From NCBI RefSeq assembly GCF_014836845.1, contig NZ_JACSQA010000002.1, forward strand, positions 1-64,000: a stretch of 64,000 nucleotides of DNA, written 5' to 3'. The position numbers were made by a program, and so were the translations under genes. Origin of the DNA: Ureibacillus galli (GTDB lineage Bacteria > Bacillota > Bacilli > Bacillales_A > Planococcaceae). Positions 49,099 through 58,063 of the stretch are shown here, piece after piece. Position 1 is the stretch's first letter, and each line of letters starts with the position of its first letter. The notes beneath the pieces are model-generated. The model ran no database searches. It saw only the letters and a list, made by a program, of their open reading frames with translations, and had not been told where the DNA came from.

Positions 49099-50808
49099 CT
49101 AGTCTTCAATTTCAGTAATGACATCCCTTAAATTGATTTTTACCTTTTTAAAAGCTTCTAATAACCGCTTATATAGTGTATAAGTTTGATTCCATACTCG
49201 TTCAAAAGCTTCTTTCTGAGTTTCATTCGGTTTTTCCAAATAACAATTCGAAACTTCGAGTGTAATTGGACCAATTAGAAAATGAATTTGTATTTTTTTC
49301 GATTTTTGATTGATTTCTTTTTCAATTTTATCGAACAAATTTAGTGTATGTTGATCAAAGAATGTGTTGTTTTTTACTTTATGTAAAACATTCATTCCTT
49401 TTATTAATAGGTTTTCTAAATCTCCTATTAACTTCAATTCCTTTTTATAAATGTCTACAATTTCTTTGTCCGTTTTATAATTTACATCATGGTTATCTAT
49501 ATAATCTAAATTTTTCACTTTAGTAGTTTCAACATACGTATCAACAAAATCTTTGAACGACATTTGTTCGTATCCTTTGAGTTTTACTCCACCTTCCGTA
49601 CAGTTATAAATAGGTACGAGCGGTTTATAGAAACGAATAATCTCTTCGAATACCATTTTCATCGATAAAAAATCACGCGATGTATAAACGGTTTCACCAT
49701 CATAACCTTCAACAGGTATTAATTCTACATTTAACTCAGATAACTCTTCGACTTCTTTTGCAAATTTATTCCCTTTGGCATGGGTTTGATTATTTGTATA
49801 GGCTAAATCTTGCCCGATCATTGCAATTGGACCGGAGTTAAATAACCCAGCAACCGTAACACCATAATGGGCAACAGTTCCCCCACCGGCTAAAACAGGT
49901 AAATTAATTCCAATATTGTCTAACAAGTATTTACCGACTTCCTCTTGACTGACTTGCGTAAATACATATCCTCTTTTTCGAAATGATTTTCGTACACCAT
50001 AATGATTATAAGGTGAATATATTAATCTCGCTTTATCAAATTGGAGATCTTTGAAATGTTTATAATTTGGCTCTCCTCCATCAATTGAGATGACAAAGTC
50101 TGGCTCCAAGTCTGCAGCTAACAGGGAATTTACAGTAGAACCGGAAGCAATGATGATTACATGTTCTTGAATTTTTTTGAGCAAAGGGAGTTGTTTCGTT
50201 AAGGACGGTCCGCCCGCTGCCAACACTATCGGTAAATCAAATTGGTTATGTAAAACCGATAAAGATTCATCTTTAGCAATCATCGGGACATTAATGGAAA
50301 AGTTCCGTTGCCATTGATTAGCAAAAAATACTTCCGTATTATAGTTTATTTGTGTTTTATTTTGAAAATCCCGCAAGTAAATTAACAGATCCCGATAATT
50401 TTTTACAAATAACTTATCATAATTAGGGGTTACAATGACCTTTATCTTTAATGCTTTCCCCTCTGAAATAGTTGAAATCAAATATCCTAAAGTATTTATG
50501 GATTTCTCTTCCCAATAGTAAATTTTTTCACAATTCTTATGTCTTTCTTCTATTTGAATTTTGCCCATTGCAATTAATGGGTCCACAATAATGATTGACT
50601 CATTTTTCATTTTTCTTAGTAAACTATCAACGACATACCCTTTCCCATATCCAAAAACAATATGGGTACAGTTCATACTATATTCTTTTTCCGCTATTCG
50701 CTCGGATTCAATGATCGGATTATATTTACTATGTACATGATATTCATTTATTTTTAACGTTTCATTGCCTGATTTGGCAACTTCTATGTTTAAAATGTAT
50801 TCAGTCAA
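49099..50808 (-). CDS. Maf-type (DUF115) flagellin glycosyltransferase, copy 2
   Basis: A 569-residue Maf, longer than copy 1. The core has LAAGGPSLTKQLPLLKKI, LEPDFVISIDGGEP, LAGGGTVAHYGVTVAGL and MIGQDLAYTNNQTHAKG. The C-terminal 170 residues are helical and extra. It is expected to attach pseudaminic acid made by the neighbouring enzymes to serines and threonines of Hag. TTG 50808 gives a start that aligns with copy 1 and has GAGG 8 bases upstream; an ATG at 50838 is possible. It lies directly behind the hag terminator. Confidence 0.88.
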   Translation of the reverse strand: MTEYILNIEVAKSGNETLKINEYHVHSKYNPIIESERIAEKEYSMNCTHIVFGYGKGYVVDSLLRKMKNESIIIVDPLIAMGKIQIEERHKNCEKIYYWEEKSINTLGYLISTISEGKALKIKVIVTPNYDKLFVKNYRDLLIYLRDFQNKTQINYNTEVFFANQWQRNFSINVPMIAKDESLSVLHNQFDLPIVLAAGGPSLTKQLPLLKKIQEHVIIIASGSTVNSLLAADLEPDFVISIDGGEPNYKHFKDLQFDKARLIYSPYNHYGVRKSFRKRGYVFTQVSQEEVGKYLLDNIGINLPVLAGGGTVAHYGVTVAGLFNSGPIAMIGQDLAYTNNQTHAKGNKFAKEVEELSELNVELIPVEGYDGETVYTSRDFLSMKMVFEEIIRFYKPLVPIYNCTEGGVKLKGYEQMSFKDFVDTYVETTKVKNLDYIDNHDVNYKTDKEIVDIYKKELKLIGDLENLLIKGMNVLHKVKNNTFFDQHTLNLFDKIEKEINQKSKKIQIHFLIGPITLEVSNCYLEKPNETQKEAFERVWNQTYTLYKRLLEAFKKVKINLRDVITEIED

Positions 50809-50861
50809 AATCTCCACCTCATATTCATTATCGTCCATTTCATATAGAAATGAAGATAAAA

Positions 50862-50889
50862 AAACAGAAGAGGAAATCCTCTTCTGTTT
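50862..50889 (-). terminator. Terminator of hag
   Basis: Perfect 12-bp stem (50862-50873 with 50878-50889) and AAAT loop, followed by TTTTTTTATC on the minus strand. Leakage would be the likely source of maf transcripts. Confidence 0.85.
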
Positions 50890-50902
50890 CTTACGGTTAA
50901 AA

Positions 50903-51805
50903 TTAACCTAATAATTGAAGTACACCTTGTGGTTGTTGGTTAGCTTGAGCTAACATAGATTGAGCTGCTTGCATTAAAATGTTGTTCTTAGTGAAGCTCA
51001 TCATTTCAGCAGCCATGTCAGTATCACGGATACGTGATTCAGCAGCTGTTAAGTTTTCAGAAGTTGTACCTAAGTTGTTGATTGTGTGCTCTAAACGGTT
51101 TTGAACCGCACCTAAAGATGCACGAGTTTTAGATACTGTGTTAATAGCGTTGTCAACGATTGAAATTGAATCGTCAGCAGCAGTTTGAGTTGTGATGTTA
51201 ATACCTGTAGTATAGTCACCTGAAACCACTCCACCTGCAGAAACAACGTTTACACCTAATGCGCTTGCAGTCATTGTTCCGATAGATAAGTTAATGCTTT
51301 GACCAGAGTTAGCACCGATATGGAATTGTTTACCACCAGCATCAGTAGCATTTCCTCCAGTAACTACATCAGTACGAGAACCTTTGAAAGTACCGTCTAA
51401 TAGTTTTTGTGTATTGAACTCAGTGTTTTCAGCAATACGAGAAATTTCATCTGATAAAGATTGGATTTCTAATTGTAATGCTTCACGGTCAGCTGTAACG
51501 TTTGTGTCGTTAGCAGATTGTACTGCTAATTCACGCATACGTTGTAGAATAGAGTGAGTTTCGTTAAGAGCACCCTCAGCAGTTTGGATTAAAGAGATTG
51601 AGTCTTGAGCGTTTTTAGACGCCATGTCAAGACCACGGATTTGTCCGCGCATTTTTTCAGAAATTGCAAGACCAGCAGCGTCGTCGCCAGCACGGTTAAT
51701 TTTGTAACCTGAAGATAATTTCTCAAGGTTTTTAGAAGCTTGAGTGTTGTTGAAAGCTAGGTTACGGTGAGTGTTTAAAGCAGAAATGTTGTGTTGAATT
51801 CTCAT
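50903..51805 (-). CDS. hag: Flagellin Hag
   Basis: A 300-residue flagellin. The N-terminal D0/D1 domain ([16 protein letters not shown], then [19 protein letters not shown]) and the C-terminal domain ([19 protein letters not shown]) are fully conserved. The central 140-210 region is short, Thr/Ser/Gly-rich and variable, where glycans would sit. ATG 51805 has AGGAGG 8 bases before it. A SigD promoter and a GGA-hairpin lie upstream; FliW, CsrA, FliS and Maf genes surround it. Confidence 0.97.
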   Translation of the reverse strand: MRIQHNISALNTHRNLAFNNTQASKNLEKLSSGYKINRAGDDAAGLAISEKMRGQIRGLDMASKNAQDSISLIQTAEGALNETHSILQRMRELAVQSANDTNVTADREALQLEIQSLSDEISRIAENTEFNTQKLLDGTFKGSRTDVVTGGNATDAGGKQFHIGANSGQSINLSIGTMTASALGVNVVSAGGVVSGDYTTGINITTQTAADDSISIVDNAINTVSKTRASLGAVQNRLEHTINNLGTTSENLTAAESRIRDTDMAAEMMSFTKNNILMQAAQSMLAQANQQPQGVLQLLG

Positions 51806-51813
51806 TTAGAATT

Positions 51814-51853
51814 CCTCCTTGAATTTTGATTAAATAATCCACATCCGTGTGGA
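51814..51853 (-). promoter_or_regulatory. CsrA target region in the hag leader
   Basis: Minus strand: hairpin TCCACA-CGGA-TGTGGA (51838-51853) puts GGA in a loop, within ACACGGATGT, close to the CsrA consensus ACARGGATGT. A second GGA is in the Shine-Dalgarno AGGAGG (51814-51819). This is the two-site layout known for B. subtilis hag. Confidence 0.65.
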
Positions 51854-51894
51854 ATTGCTTGGCTTTGGAATAGTACCATCGCCTTACATTACTA

Positions 51895-51920
51895 ATATCG
51901 TCCTATTTAAAATTAGTTTA
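51895..51920 (-). promoter_or_regulatory. SigD promoter of hag
   Basis: Minus strand: TAAA, 14 bases, GACGATAT, one base from the GCCGATAT consensus. It lies about 90 bases before the start codon. Confidence 0.65.
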
Positions 51921-51967
51921 ATAGATTTTGAAAAAAATTTTTTCATTTTTTTTGAGTTATAAAAAAA

Positions 51968-51990
51968 CCCACCCAGCATGACCGAGTGGA
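51968..51990 (-). terminator. Terminator of the csrA operon
   Basis: 7-bp G/C-rich stem with wobble (51968-51974 with 51984-51990), followed by TTTTTTTAT on the minus strand. Confidence 0.65.
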
Positions 51991-51996
51991 GGTAAG

Positions 51997-52215
51997 TTAT
52001 TTTTTTTTCAATTGTTCAAGTAAATTTACATTTGTATTTAATGCTTCTTTATTTTGATCTTGAATCGCTTGAAATACTTCAGAACGATGGACTTTTACAT
52101 TTCTTGGTGCAACGATACCTAGTTTAACTTGATCACCATCAACCGATAAAATCTTCACTTCGATATGATCACCAATCATGATTGATTCGTTTTTTTTACG
52201 GGATAGGACAAGCAT
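51997..52215 (-). CDS. csrA: CsrA, translational repressor of flagellin
   Basis: A 72-residue CsrA. The N-terminus [23 protein letters not shown] and the RNA-contacting stretch [15 protein letters not shown] are complete. The dimer blocks the hag ribosome site until FliW sequesters it. It overlaps the fliW stop by one base, so both are made together. Confidence 0.96.
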   Translation of the reverse strand: MLVLSRKKNESIMIGDHIEVKILSVDGDQVKLGIVAPRNVKVHRSEVFQAIQDQNKEALNTNVNLLEQLKKK

Positions 52216-52658
52216 TATTTTGCACTTCCTTCCAATGTACTAATTGGAAATCTTAATGGGTACGCTGCACTATCTTGTAACACAATTTGTTTTCCAAGCT
52301 TTTTATTCACGTTAAAGACAATCGGTGCTAATAGATTTAATGTGGATTCTAGGAAAGTTTCTTTTAGAGTTACAATGGAATAAACAATTACATCTTCCTC
52401 TTTTTCAATTTTCAAATCTTCCTTATCTTCATCACTAATATCAAATTCATAATCCTTTTTAAAGGCAAATGGATAAGCAACAACAAAACCAATCTCGGCT
52501 TTTTCGGTTGACTGTAGCACTGCTAATGGTAGGTCCCCATCTATAGGAAGAAGGACGAATTTTTGTAGATCCGGAAAGCCAGGAAGACCATATTCGAATG
52601 TAAAAATGTCCTTATCATTTATTTCTACTTCTCCTAAAAATTTTGTTTCAATTTTCAT
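52215..52658 (-). CDS. fliW: FliW, CsrA antagonist and flagellin binder
   Basis: A 147-residue FliW. Seen are the family opening [20 protein letters not shown] and the later [19 protein letters not shown]. FliW binds either flagellin or CsrA; when flagellin is secreted, FliW releases CsrA from the hag leader. It has AAGGAG before ATG 52658 and is the third gene counted back from csrA in the flgM-to-csrA run. Confidence 0.95.
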   Translation of the reverse strand: MKIETKFLGEVEINDKDIFTFEYGLPGFPDLQKFVLLPIDGDLPLAVLQSTEKAEIGFVVAYPFAFKKDYEFDISDEDKEDLKIEKEEDVIVYSIVTLKETFLESTLNLLAPIVFNVNKKLGKQIVLQDSAAYPLRFPISTLEGSAK

Positions 52659-52672
52659 ATTAATTACTCCTT

Positions 52673-53236
52673 TTACCCAATGAAATCAATTTCAATTGAG
52701 GGACGTTGTACTACTTCATGGGTTACTTTTCCTTGTTTATAATCATATATTGGTCGATTTATTTGTACGTCTATTTCAGGTTTCTGTGGTGTGTAATTCG
52801 TTTCTACCTTACCTGGATTATAATCAATTTTAACAGAACCAACAGATGGAATAAATTTAATATTCATTGGTACTCGGTGGGGCCCATGATTTTGTTTTGC
52901 AATGTTAGCAATTATTGATCTCCCTTGTCCTTTTCCGCTATTTTCCAAAAATTGTCGACCTTCTTGTACAACCTTTGCTATTCCTTTTAAAACAGCTTGT
53001 CTGCCATCTGCTACATATTTTTGGACAGATTCTTTTGGTGTTAACAACCCTAAGTCTTGCCATGCTCGCGACTGATCAATGTGAAGTGTTCCTTTAGTTG
53101 TTTCTATATCTAATTTTCCATTTGGCTGTTTTATCGTTTGTTTCGCCTTTGGTTGCCGAATCGTTTGTATCGGCTCTTGAATATGCATATTCAGCTCTAT
53201 ATCTGTTTTCGTTATATGAAGCTTTGGAAAATTCAC
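52673..53236 (-). CDS. yviE: YviE/DUF6470 family protein
   Basis: A 187-residue protein in the yviE position between flgL and fliW. It has repeated short PxIDFxx-type elements: [16 protein letters not shown] near the start, [10 protein letters not shown] and SIEIDFIG at the end. The function is unknown; the strict position implies a flagellar link. I prefer GTG 53236, with AGGTG 6 bases before it; a GTG at 53245 is possible. Confidence 0.8.
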   Translation of the reverse strand: MNFPKLHITKTDIELNMHIQEPIQTIRQPKAKQTIKQPNGKLDIETTKGTLHIDQSRAWQDLGLLTPKESVQKYVADGRQAVLKGIAKVVQEGRQFLENSGKGQGRSIIANIAKQNHGPHRVPMNIKFIPSVGSVKIDYNPGKVETNYTPQKPEIDVQINRPIYDYKQGKVTHEVVQRPSIEIDFIG

Positions 53237-53296
53237 TTTGCTCACCTACTTTTAATAAAAGCGTTTGAACAAGTATGTCCAAACGCCATGTGAAAA

Positions 53297-54223
53297 TTAT
53301 AAAAAATTGACTAAAGTTTGTTGAATGATTTTCGCTCCGACGGATAGGGAAGCTTGATGAATCGATTCATGCGTAATCATTTGTGTAATTGCTTCAGCAT
53401 AATCAACATCTTCGTTTTGTGACATTTGTTTTGTCACATTAATTTCTTGAGAAGATAGACGGTTCGACATCATTTCTACACGATTTTGACGAGCCCCTAC
53501 ATCTGCGCGAGCCTCTAACACTTTATTTTGCAGTTCAGATAAAGTATCATCAGTACCATCTGCTAGACCACCTAATAGATTTCCAATTTGTTCACTGTCA
53601 GATGCATCCAATGCTGAGGAAATATTTGCCATTAAATCATCCACATTTTTATATAATTCTGCAGCATTCGATGTATTTACTTGCAGTTGGATACCATCAA
53701 ATACTTCCATATTTACTTCCCCTGATGTAGCAGAAATAAATTCCCCTGTTGAGCTGTCATAGATTTCTGGATTTAGTTGTCCATTCACGAACAACGGAGA
53801 TTGTGTTTTCGTTCCATTAAAAATATATTTATCAGCAATTTTCGTATTCGCTACATCTTGAATTTGACTTCGAATTTGATCAATTTCAAGTTTAATTTTT
53901 TTCCGTTCATCTGCTGTATTTGTATCATTCGCAGCTTGGACAACTAATTCCTTTACTCGGTTTAAAGCATCACCAACTTGTCCTAAAGCATCGTCGGATG
54001 AATCTAACCAGGAATTGACTTCGTTCATGTTTCGTTCAAATTGACTCACTTTATTTAAATCTTTTCGATAACTCATTCCTTTAATCGCAATGACAGGGTC
54101 ATCTGAAGGACGAGTGATTTTAGAACCGGTGTTAATTTGATTTTGTAACTCAGACATTTTGGAATAGCTTGTACTTAAATTTCTTAACATGTTGTTGGAT
54201 AACATGGATTGGGTTACGCGCAT
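53297..54223 (-). CDS. flgL: FlgL, hook-filament junction protein
   Basis: A 308-residue FlgL (HAP3). It starts MRVTQSMLSNNMLRNLSTSYSKM and has the flagellin-like GSKITRPSDDPV. It ends in a D0 helix with TQMITHESIHQASLSVGAKIIQ. It forms the second junction layer between hook and filament, after FlgK. AAGGAGA precedes ATG 54223. It follows flgK by about 40 bases. Confidence 0.95.
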   Translation of the reverse strand: MRVTQSMLSNNMLRNLSTSYSKMSELQNQINTGSKITRPSDDPVIAIKGMSYRKDLNKVSQFERNMNEVNSWLDSSDDALGQVGDALNRVKELVVQAANDTNTADERKKIKLEIDQIRSQIQDVANTKIADKYIFNGTKTQSPLFVNGQLNPEIYDSSTGEFISATSGEVNMEVFDGIQLQVNTSNAAELYKNVDDLMANISSALDASDSEQIGNLLGGLADGTDDTLSELQNKVLEARADVGARQNRVEMMSNRLSSQEINVTKQMSQNEDVDYAEAITQMITHESIHQASLSVGAKIIQQTLVNFL

Positions 54224-54262
54224 AATAGTCTCCTTTCTTTACATCTATAATTGTAATTCAAT

Positions 54263-55948
54263 TTATAAACCAGCCCGGCCCATGCCGTTAATAATTTTAT
54301 CTAATGTTTCATCGATGACTGTAATCATTCGTGCGTTTGCATTATACGCTTGTTGGAATGTAATCATATTGGTCATTTCTTCATCTAATGAGACAGAACT
54401 CATAGAAGCACGGTTATTTGCTACTGTTAATCGAATCGTTTCTGAATTATATTGTAAACGAGCAGCCTCTTGTCCATCGACTCCTAGTTGTCCGATTAAA
54501 CTTTCATAAAATGATTGGAAAGTAGCACCTTCCAAATCTATTGTCGGCGTGTAAGTAACATTCGCATCATTCGGGTTTGTATTATCTAAATCAATTGTAA
54601 ATCCATTTGCTCCAACTGCTTTACTTTGTAGATTTGCTAATTCAGTTGCCCATTTCCCATTTCCTTCTTCACCTGGTGCGGAAGATGCAGCAATTTTTTT
54701 AGGATCCTTTTTAATTTCATCACTCACTTTGATTGTCCCTGCCGTTACAGTTCCGGCTGAAGTCGCTGTTGCACCTTCCCCTACGAAGAATAGCCCTCCG
54801 TCTGGAGTTGTCGAATCAGAAGTAGAATTTAACGTATAACCTGCTTGATGTACTGTGTTAAAAGCTTCTACAAATACTTGAGCTAATTTATCTAAATTCG
54901 CTAACATATCCGGATAGTATCCCTCTGTAGTAGGACTATCAGTATTTTTGAAACCATAAGAATTAATTAAAGCTAACAGTTTACCTTTGGAATTTTCAAA
55001 ATCCGCTTCTTCAAAACTCCCTTGGGTTGTTGTACGATCAGGTGGATTACCAATGTTTGATACAACCATTTTAGCAAATGGATTAAAGCCATTTGTTGCT
55101 GCATCATCCACATTTCCATCTACTTTATTCCCCGCAGTATCGATTGCCTTCAGTTCTGCATAGTCTTTTCCATCAACTAAAGTCATCGTTGTACCATCAG
55201 CAGTCTTATAAGTAATTTTATAACTACCTTCTGCAATTTCTAATGCGTTTCCTCCTGATTTTACGCGTTCAACTGAAACTGGCATGTATTCATTTAACTC
55301 ATCAAGCAATGTATCACGAGCATCGTATAAATCATTCGGCATATAACCATTTGGTTCTACCGCTTGGATCTGTTTATTAATTTCAGCAATTTGTTTCAAA
55401 ATTGAATTGATTTGAGTTGTGGATACATCAATTTCATTTCCGATGTTTCCTTGAATTTGTTTTAGTTGTGTATCAAGGTAGTTAAACGTATCAGCCAAAT
55501 GCTCTGCCCGTTGAATGGCAACTTTCCGTGCAGCAGAATCTTCCGGGTTTGTACTAACATCTTGCAAGGAACTCCAGAATAAATTGAAGGCTTCGTTTAA
55601 ACCATATTCCGACGGTTCAGACATTACATCTTCCATTTGTGAAATAGCATTTGCTTTCGATTCCCAATAGCCCAATTTATTTGTTTCTTGACGATATTGA
55701 CGGTCGATAAATTCATCTCGAATACGTTGAACAGACGTTGCTTCCACGCCTGTTCCAATATGTCCTGCTGTCATTGGAGAGTTTAAACCTGCGCCTGGAT
55801 AACCTAAAGTGGAAGCCATATTCACCCTTTGACGTGTGTAACCGATTGTATTGGCATTGGAAATATTATGACCAGTCGTATAGAGTGCACTTTGTTGTGT
55901 AAAAAGTCCTCTCTTACTTGCTTCTAATCCCATAAATGTGGAGCGCAT
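54263..55948 (-). CDS. flgK: FlgK, hook-filament junction protein 1
   Basis: A 561-residue FlgK (HAP1). The N-terminal rod/hook domain reads STFMGLEASKRGLFTQQSAL and GHNISNANTIGYTRQRV. The C-terminus MITFQQAYNANARMITVIDETLDKIINGMG is the usual axial D0 helix. It is the first layer of the hook-filament junction and the substrate of FlgN, encoded just upstream. GGAGGAG precedes ATG 55948. Confidence 0.96.
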   Translation of the reverse strand: MRSTFMGLEASKRGLFTQQSALYTTGHNISNANTIGYTRQRVNMASTLGYPGAGLNSPMTAGHIGTGVEATSVQRIRDEFIDRQYRQETNKLGYWESKANAISQMEDVMSEPSEYGLNEAFNLFWSSLQDVSTNPEDSAARKVAIQRAEHLADTFNYLDTQLKQIQGNIGNEIDVSTTQINSILKQIAEINKQIQAVEPNGYMPNDLYDARDTLLDELNEYMPVSVERVKSGGNALEIAEGSYKITYKTADGTTMTLVDGKDYAELKAIDTAGNKVDGNVDDAATNGFNPFAKMVVSNIGNPPDRTTTQGSFEEADFENSKGKLLALINSYGFKNTDSPTTEGYYPDMLANLDKLAQVFVEAFNTVHQAGYTLNSTSDSTTPDGGLFFVGEGATATSAGTVTAGTIKVSDEIKKDPKKIAASSAPGEEGNGKWATELANLQSKAVGANGFTIDLDNTNPNDANVTYTPTIDLEGATFQSFYESLIGQLGVDGQEAARLQYNSETIRLTVANNRASMSSVSLDEEMTNMITFQQAYNANARMITVIDETLDKIINGMGRAGL

Positions 55949-56030
55949 ACGAACTCCTCCTTTAAAATGATAAGTTGTTTTATGTAAGATTTAGAGCACG
56001 GCAATAAAAAACCGTGCATGTCCATTGAAA

Positions 56031-56531
56031 TTATGCTTGCGAATCAAATAATGATTTTTTTGACATTGCGTTATTCGTGTTCGCTACCTTTCCCGAGTAG
56101 TTCATTTGTTCTTGGTTTGGGCGCATCATATCTAAAGTCATATGGACGAATTGTAAAGATTGGAATACGAGTTTTTGATTTAAGTCATTTTGCTTTCGTA
56201 AATCATCGATAACGGACATTAGTCGTTCCCGTACCGATGTTAATTGTTCACGCTCGTGTTCTAAATCAGCAGCTTCGATCACATCAAGAACAGTTGGAGT
56301 GTCAGCAAATACAATTCCTTTTGCGTCCAAGTAATCCATTACAAGTTGCTGACGCTGTTGCTCGAGCTGTTCAATCGCCGCTATATGAGATTGCTCGTTT
56401 TTTAACATCGTATCTAGTTCGTCCATATCGCCTTTTTTCACAATTTCTGTCTTTTGGATTGCTAGCTCAAACAAACTTTTATGCATTTTTTCAAGTTTTT
56501 CTAAAACGGATATGATTGGTTGAACCGACAT
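56031..56531 (-). CDS. flgN: FlgN-type export chaperone
   Basis: A 166-residue helical protein between flgM and flgK, the flgN position. It reads VLEKLEKMHKSLFELAIQKTEIVKKGD, then MLKNEQSHIAAIEQLEQQRQ, the FlgN pattern. It escorts FlgK and FlgL to export. AAGGAG precedes ATG 56531. The last 30 residues (NQEQMNYSG) are less structured. Confidence 0.9.
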   Translation of the reverse strand: MSVQPIISVLEKLEKMHKSLFELAIQKTEIVKKGDMDELDTMLKNEQSHIAAIEQLEQQRQQLVMDYLDAKGIVFADTPTVLDVIEAADLEHEREQLTSVRERLMSVIDDLRKQNDLNQKLVFQSLQFVHMTLDMMRPNQEQMNYSGKVANTNNAMSKKSLFDSQA

Positions 56532-56552
56532 GGTGGAAGAACTCCTTTTCGA

Positions 56553-56813
56553 CTATTTACGATAATAATTCAATAAATCTTCGGCTACTTTATGGGCATC
56601 AACTTTATATTCACCCGATTGAATTTCTTCTTTTAGCTTTTGAACTTTTTGAGCACGGTCTGTACTGTAGTTTAAAGAAGTTGACAATTCTTTTGCGGTA
56701 GTTGAAATTTCAATTTTATCAGCAACGTTCGTTTTCGTTTCTTTTGGTTTTATATTTACTGGTTGTTTGTTATAAGGATTGACTCCATTTACACCAATCG
56801 ATGTAATTTTCAC
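56553..56813 (-). CDS. flgM: FlgM, anti-sigma factor of SigD
   Basis: An 86-residue FlgM, about the B. subtilis length. The N-terminus VNPYNKQ and the C-terminal helices DKIEISTTAKEL and VQKLKEEIQSGEYKVDAHKVAEDLL, which hold the sigma factor, are conserved. It keeps SigD inactive until the hook is complete. GTG 56813 has GAGGAGGGG before it; an earlier ATG at 56834 would be inside that site's 5' flank. A SigD-like promoter lies 40-60 bases upstream. Confidence 0.92.
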   Translation of the reverse strand: MKITSIGVNGVNPYNKQPVNIKPKETKTNVADKIEISTTAKELSTSLNYSTDRAQKVQKLKEEIQSGEYKVDAHKVAEDLLNYYRK

Positions 56814-56849
56814 AACTACCCCTCCTCTCATCATTCTTGTATATTATAT

Positions 56850-56876
56850 ATTTCGGCAAATTTATCGAAATGTTAA
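56850..56876 (-). promoter_or_regulatory. Candidate SigD promoter of flgM
   Basis: Minus strand: TTAA, 15 bases, GCCGAAAT. One mismatch in each element against TAAA-N15-GCCGATAT. A TATATAAT just downstream could serve SigA. Confidence 0.5.
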
Positions 56877-56946
56877 CGTTTCTCATAGAAAAAGCGATTA
56901 CTTTAAAGCAATTAAACCCTTTTACGAATAATTCTGTAATAGGGAA

Positions 56947-57360
56947 TTATTTATTTTTATTTACGAAGTACGTTCCCTTTTCATTATTCTCTACATTTTC
57001 TCTAAATTCCTTAGCTGCTTCAAATGTACGCAAATCGGATTTTAGTTCACTTTGACACGGCTCACATAACTTCCCTTTCGTCGTAAGGCGACCACAATTA
57101 TCACAAGGATAACCTAAGTTAGGGAACAGAGCTGGATGTAAACGATTTTTTCGAACCCATTTATATAATAACTCTTGTTCAACACCTGTTGCTTCCACAA
57201 TTCGCTCTACTGTAGCCGCACGGTTTTCTCGTTTACGTAAAAATCGGTAAACGACTTCATACATCTCCTCTTCCTTTTGGGCACATTTATGACAAACATC
57301 TCGAATACCAGTATAGTTGAAAAATTCACCACAATTAGGGCAATTTTTAATTTCAGCCAT
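56947..57360 (-). CDS. yvyF: YvyF, flagellar-region zinc-finger protein
   Basis: A 137-residue protein (TIGR03826 family). It has four CxxC pairs: CPNCGEFF, CHKC, CDNCGR and CEPC. Between them is a MerR-like helix-turn-helix stretch, VERIVEATGVEQELLYKWVRKNRL. In B. subtilis yvyF lies between comFC and flgM and can affect flagellar gene expression. ATG 57360 has GGAGGA before it. It sits between the competence and flagellar genes. Confidence 0.88.
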   Translation of the reverse strand: MAEIKNCPNCGEFFNYTGIRDVCHKCAQKEEEMYEVVYRFLRKRENRAATVERIVEATGVEQELLYKWVRKNRLHPALFPNLGYPCDNCGRLTTKGKLCEPCQSELKSDLRTFEAAKEFRENVENNEKGTYFVNKNK

Positions 57361-57457
57361 CTTCGTTTCCTCCGTAACTATTGATTTATATATCATTCCA
57401 TATAAATCATCGTCTTTATTTTACTTTTATTAAACTCTATTCGTATTTTTTTAAATT

Positions 57458-58063
57458 TCATCCTCTTATTAATGTAAAAGCGGTTACTGATTTTGCCCCT
57501 TCATCTAATAAAACTTTTTTCCCATGTTTGATCGTAGTACCTGTTGTATAAATATCATCAACTAAAATAAAATCTTTACCTACAACATCCATTCCGTTTT
57601 TTAATCGGAAAATTTGGGGTGCATTTAATCTTTGTTGGCGAGATTTACCCCCTTGGGTTTCTGTCGTAATTTTTTCAAGATAGTGGGTAAAAGGAACATT
57701 CGCCTCGTTTAACAATTCATCGACTGGAGAAAAAGTTCTTTCCTTTAGTTTGAGAGGATGCATTGGTATCGGTACGATAATGGCATTTTGTTTTGATAAA
57801 TGATGGTGAATTTGTTCTCTAAAGACTTTAGCTAGAATGATATCATGTAGAAATTTATAACGGTGAAGGTAGTCTTTCATTGCTTCATTGTATTGATAAA
57901 GGGAGGTGACTGCTTTTTCTTTATTTTCGTAAGGCTTGAATTTGTTTTCACAATCTGTGCATATCGTTTTAGGAAAATGATTTGTTAATAGTAACTTCCA
58001 AGTAACAGGCTCATTTAATGGTGTGTTACATAAAAGACAGTTCATTACTTCAGTGCCCTTCAT
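57458..58063 (-). CDS. comFC: ComFC, phosphoribosyltransferase-like competence protein
   Basis: A 201-residue protein. Two zinc-type pairs stand near the N-terminus (CLLCNTPL, CTDCENK). The PRPP-binding loop FILVDDIYTTGTTIKHG ends the protein. It is part of DNA uptake with ComFA. It is directly behind comFA, with overlap of four bases, and no comFB frame is present between them. GGGAGGG precedes ATG 58063. Confidence 0.92.
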   Translation of the reverse strand: MKGTEVMNCLLCNTPLNEPVTWKLLLTNHFPKTICTDCENKFKPYENKEKAVTSLYQYNEAMKDYLHRYKFLHDIILAKVFREQIHHHLSKQNAIIVPIPMHPLKLKERTFSPVDELLNEANVPFTHYLEKITTETQGGKSRQQRLNAPQIFRLKNGMDVVGKDFILVDDIYTTGTTIKHGKKVLLDEGAKSVTAFTLIRG

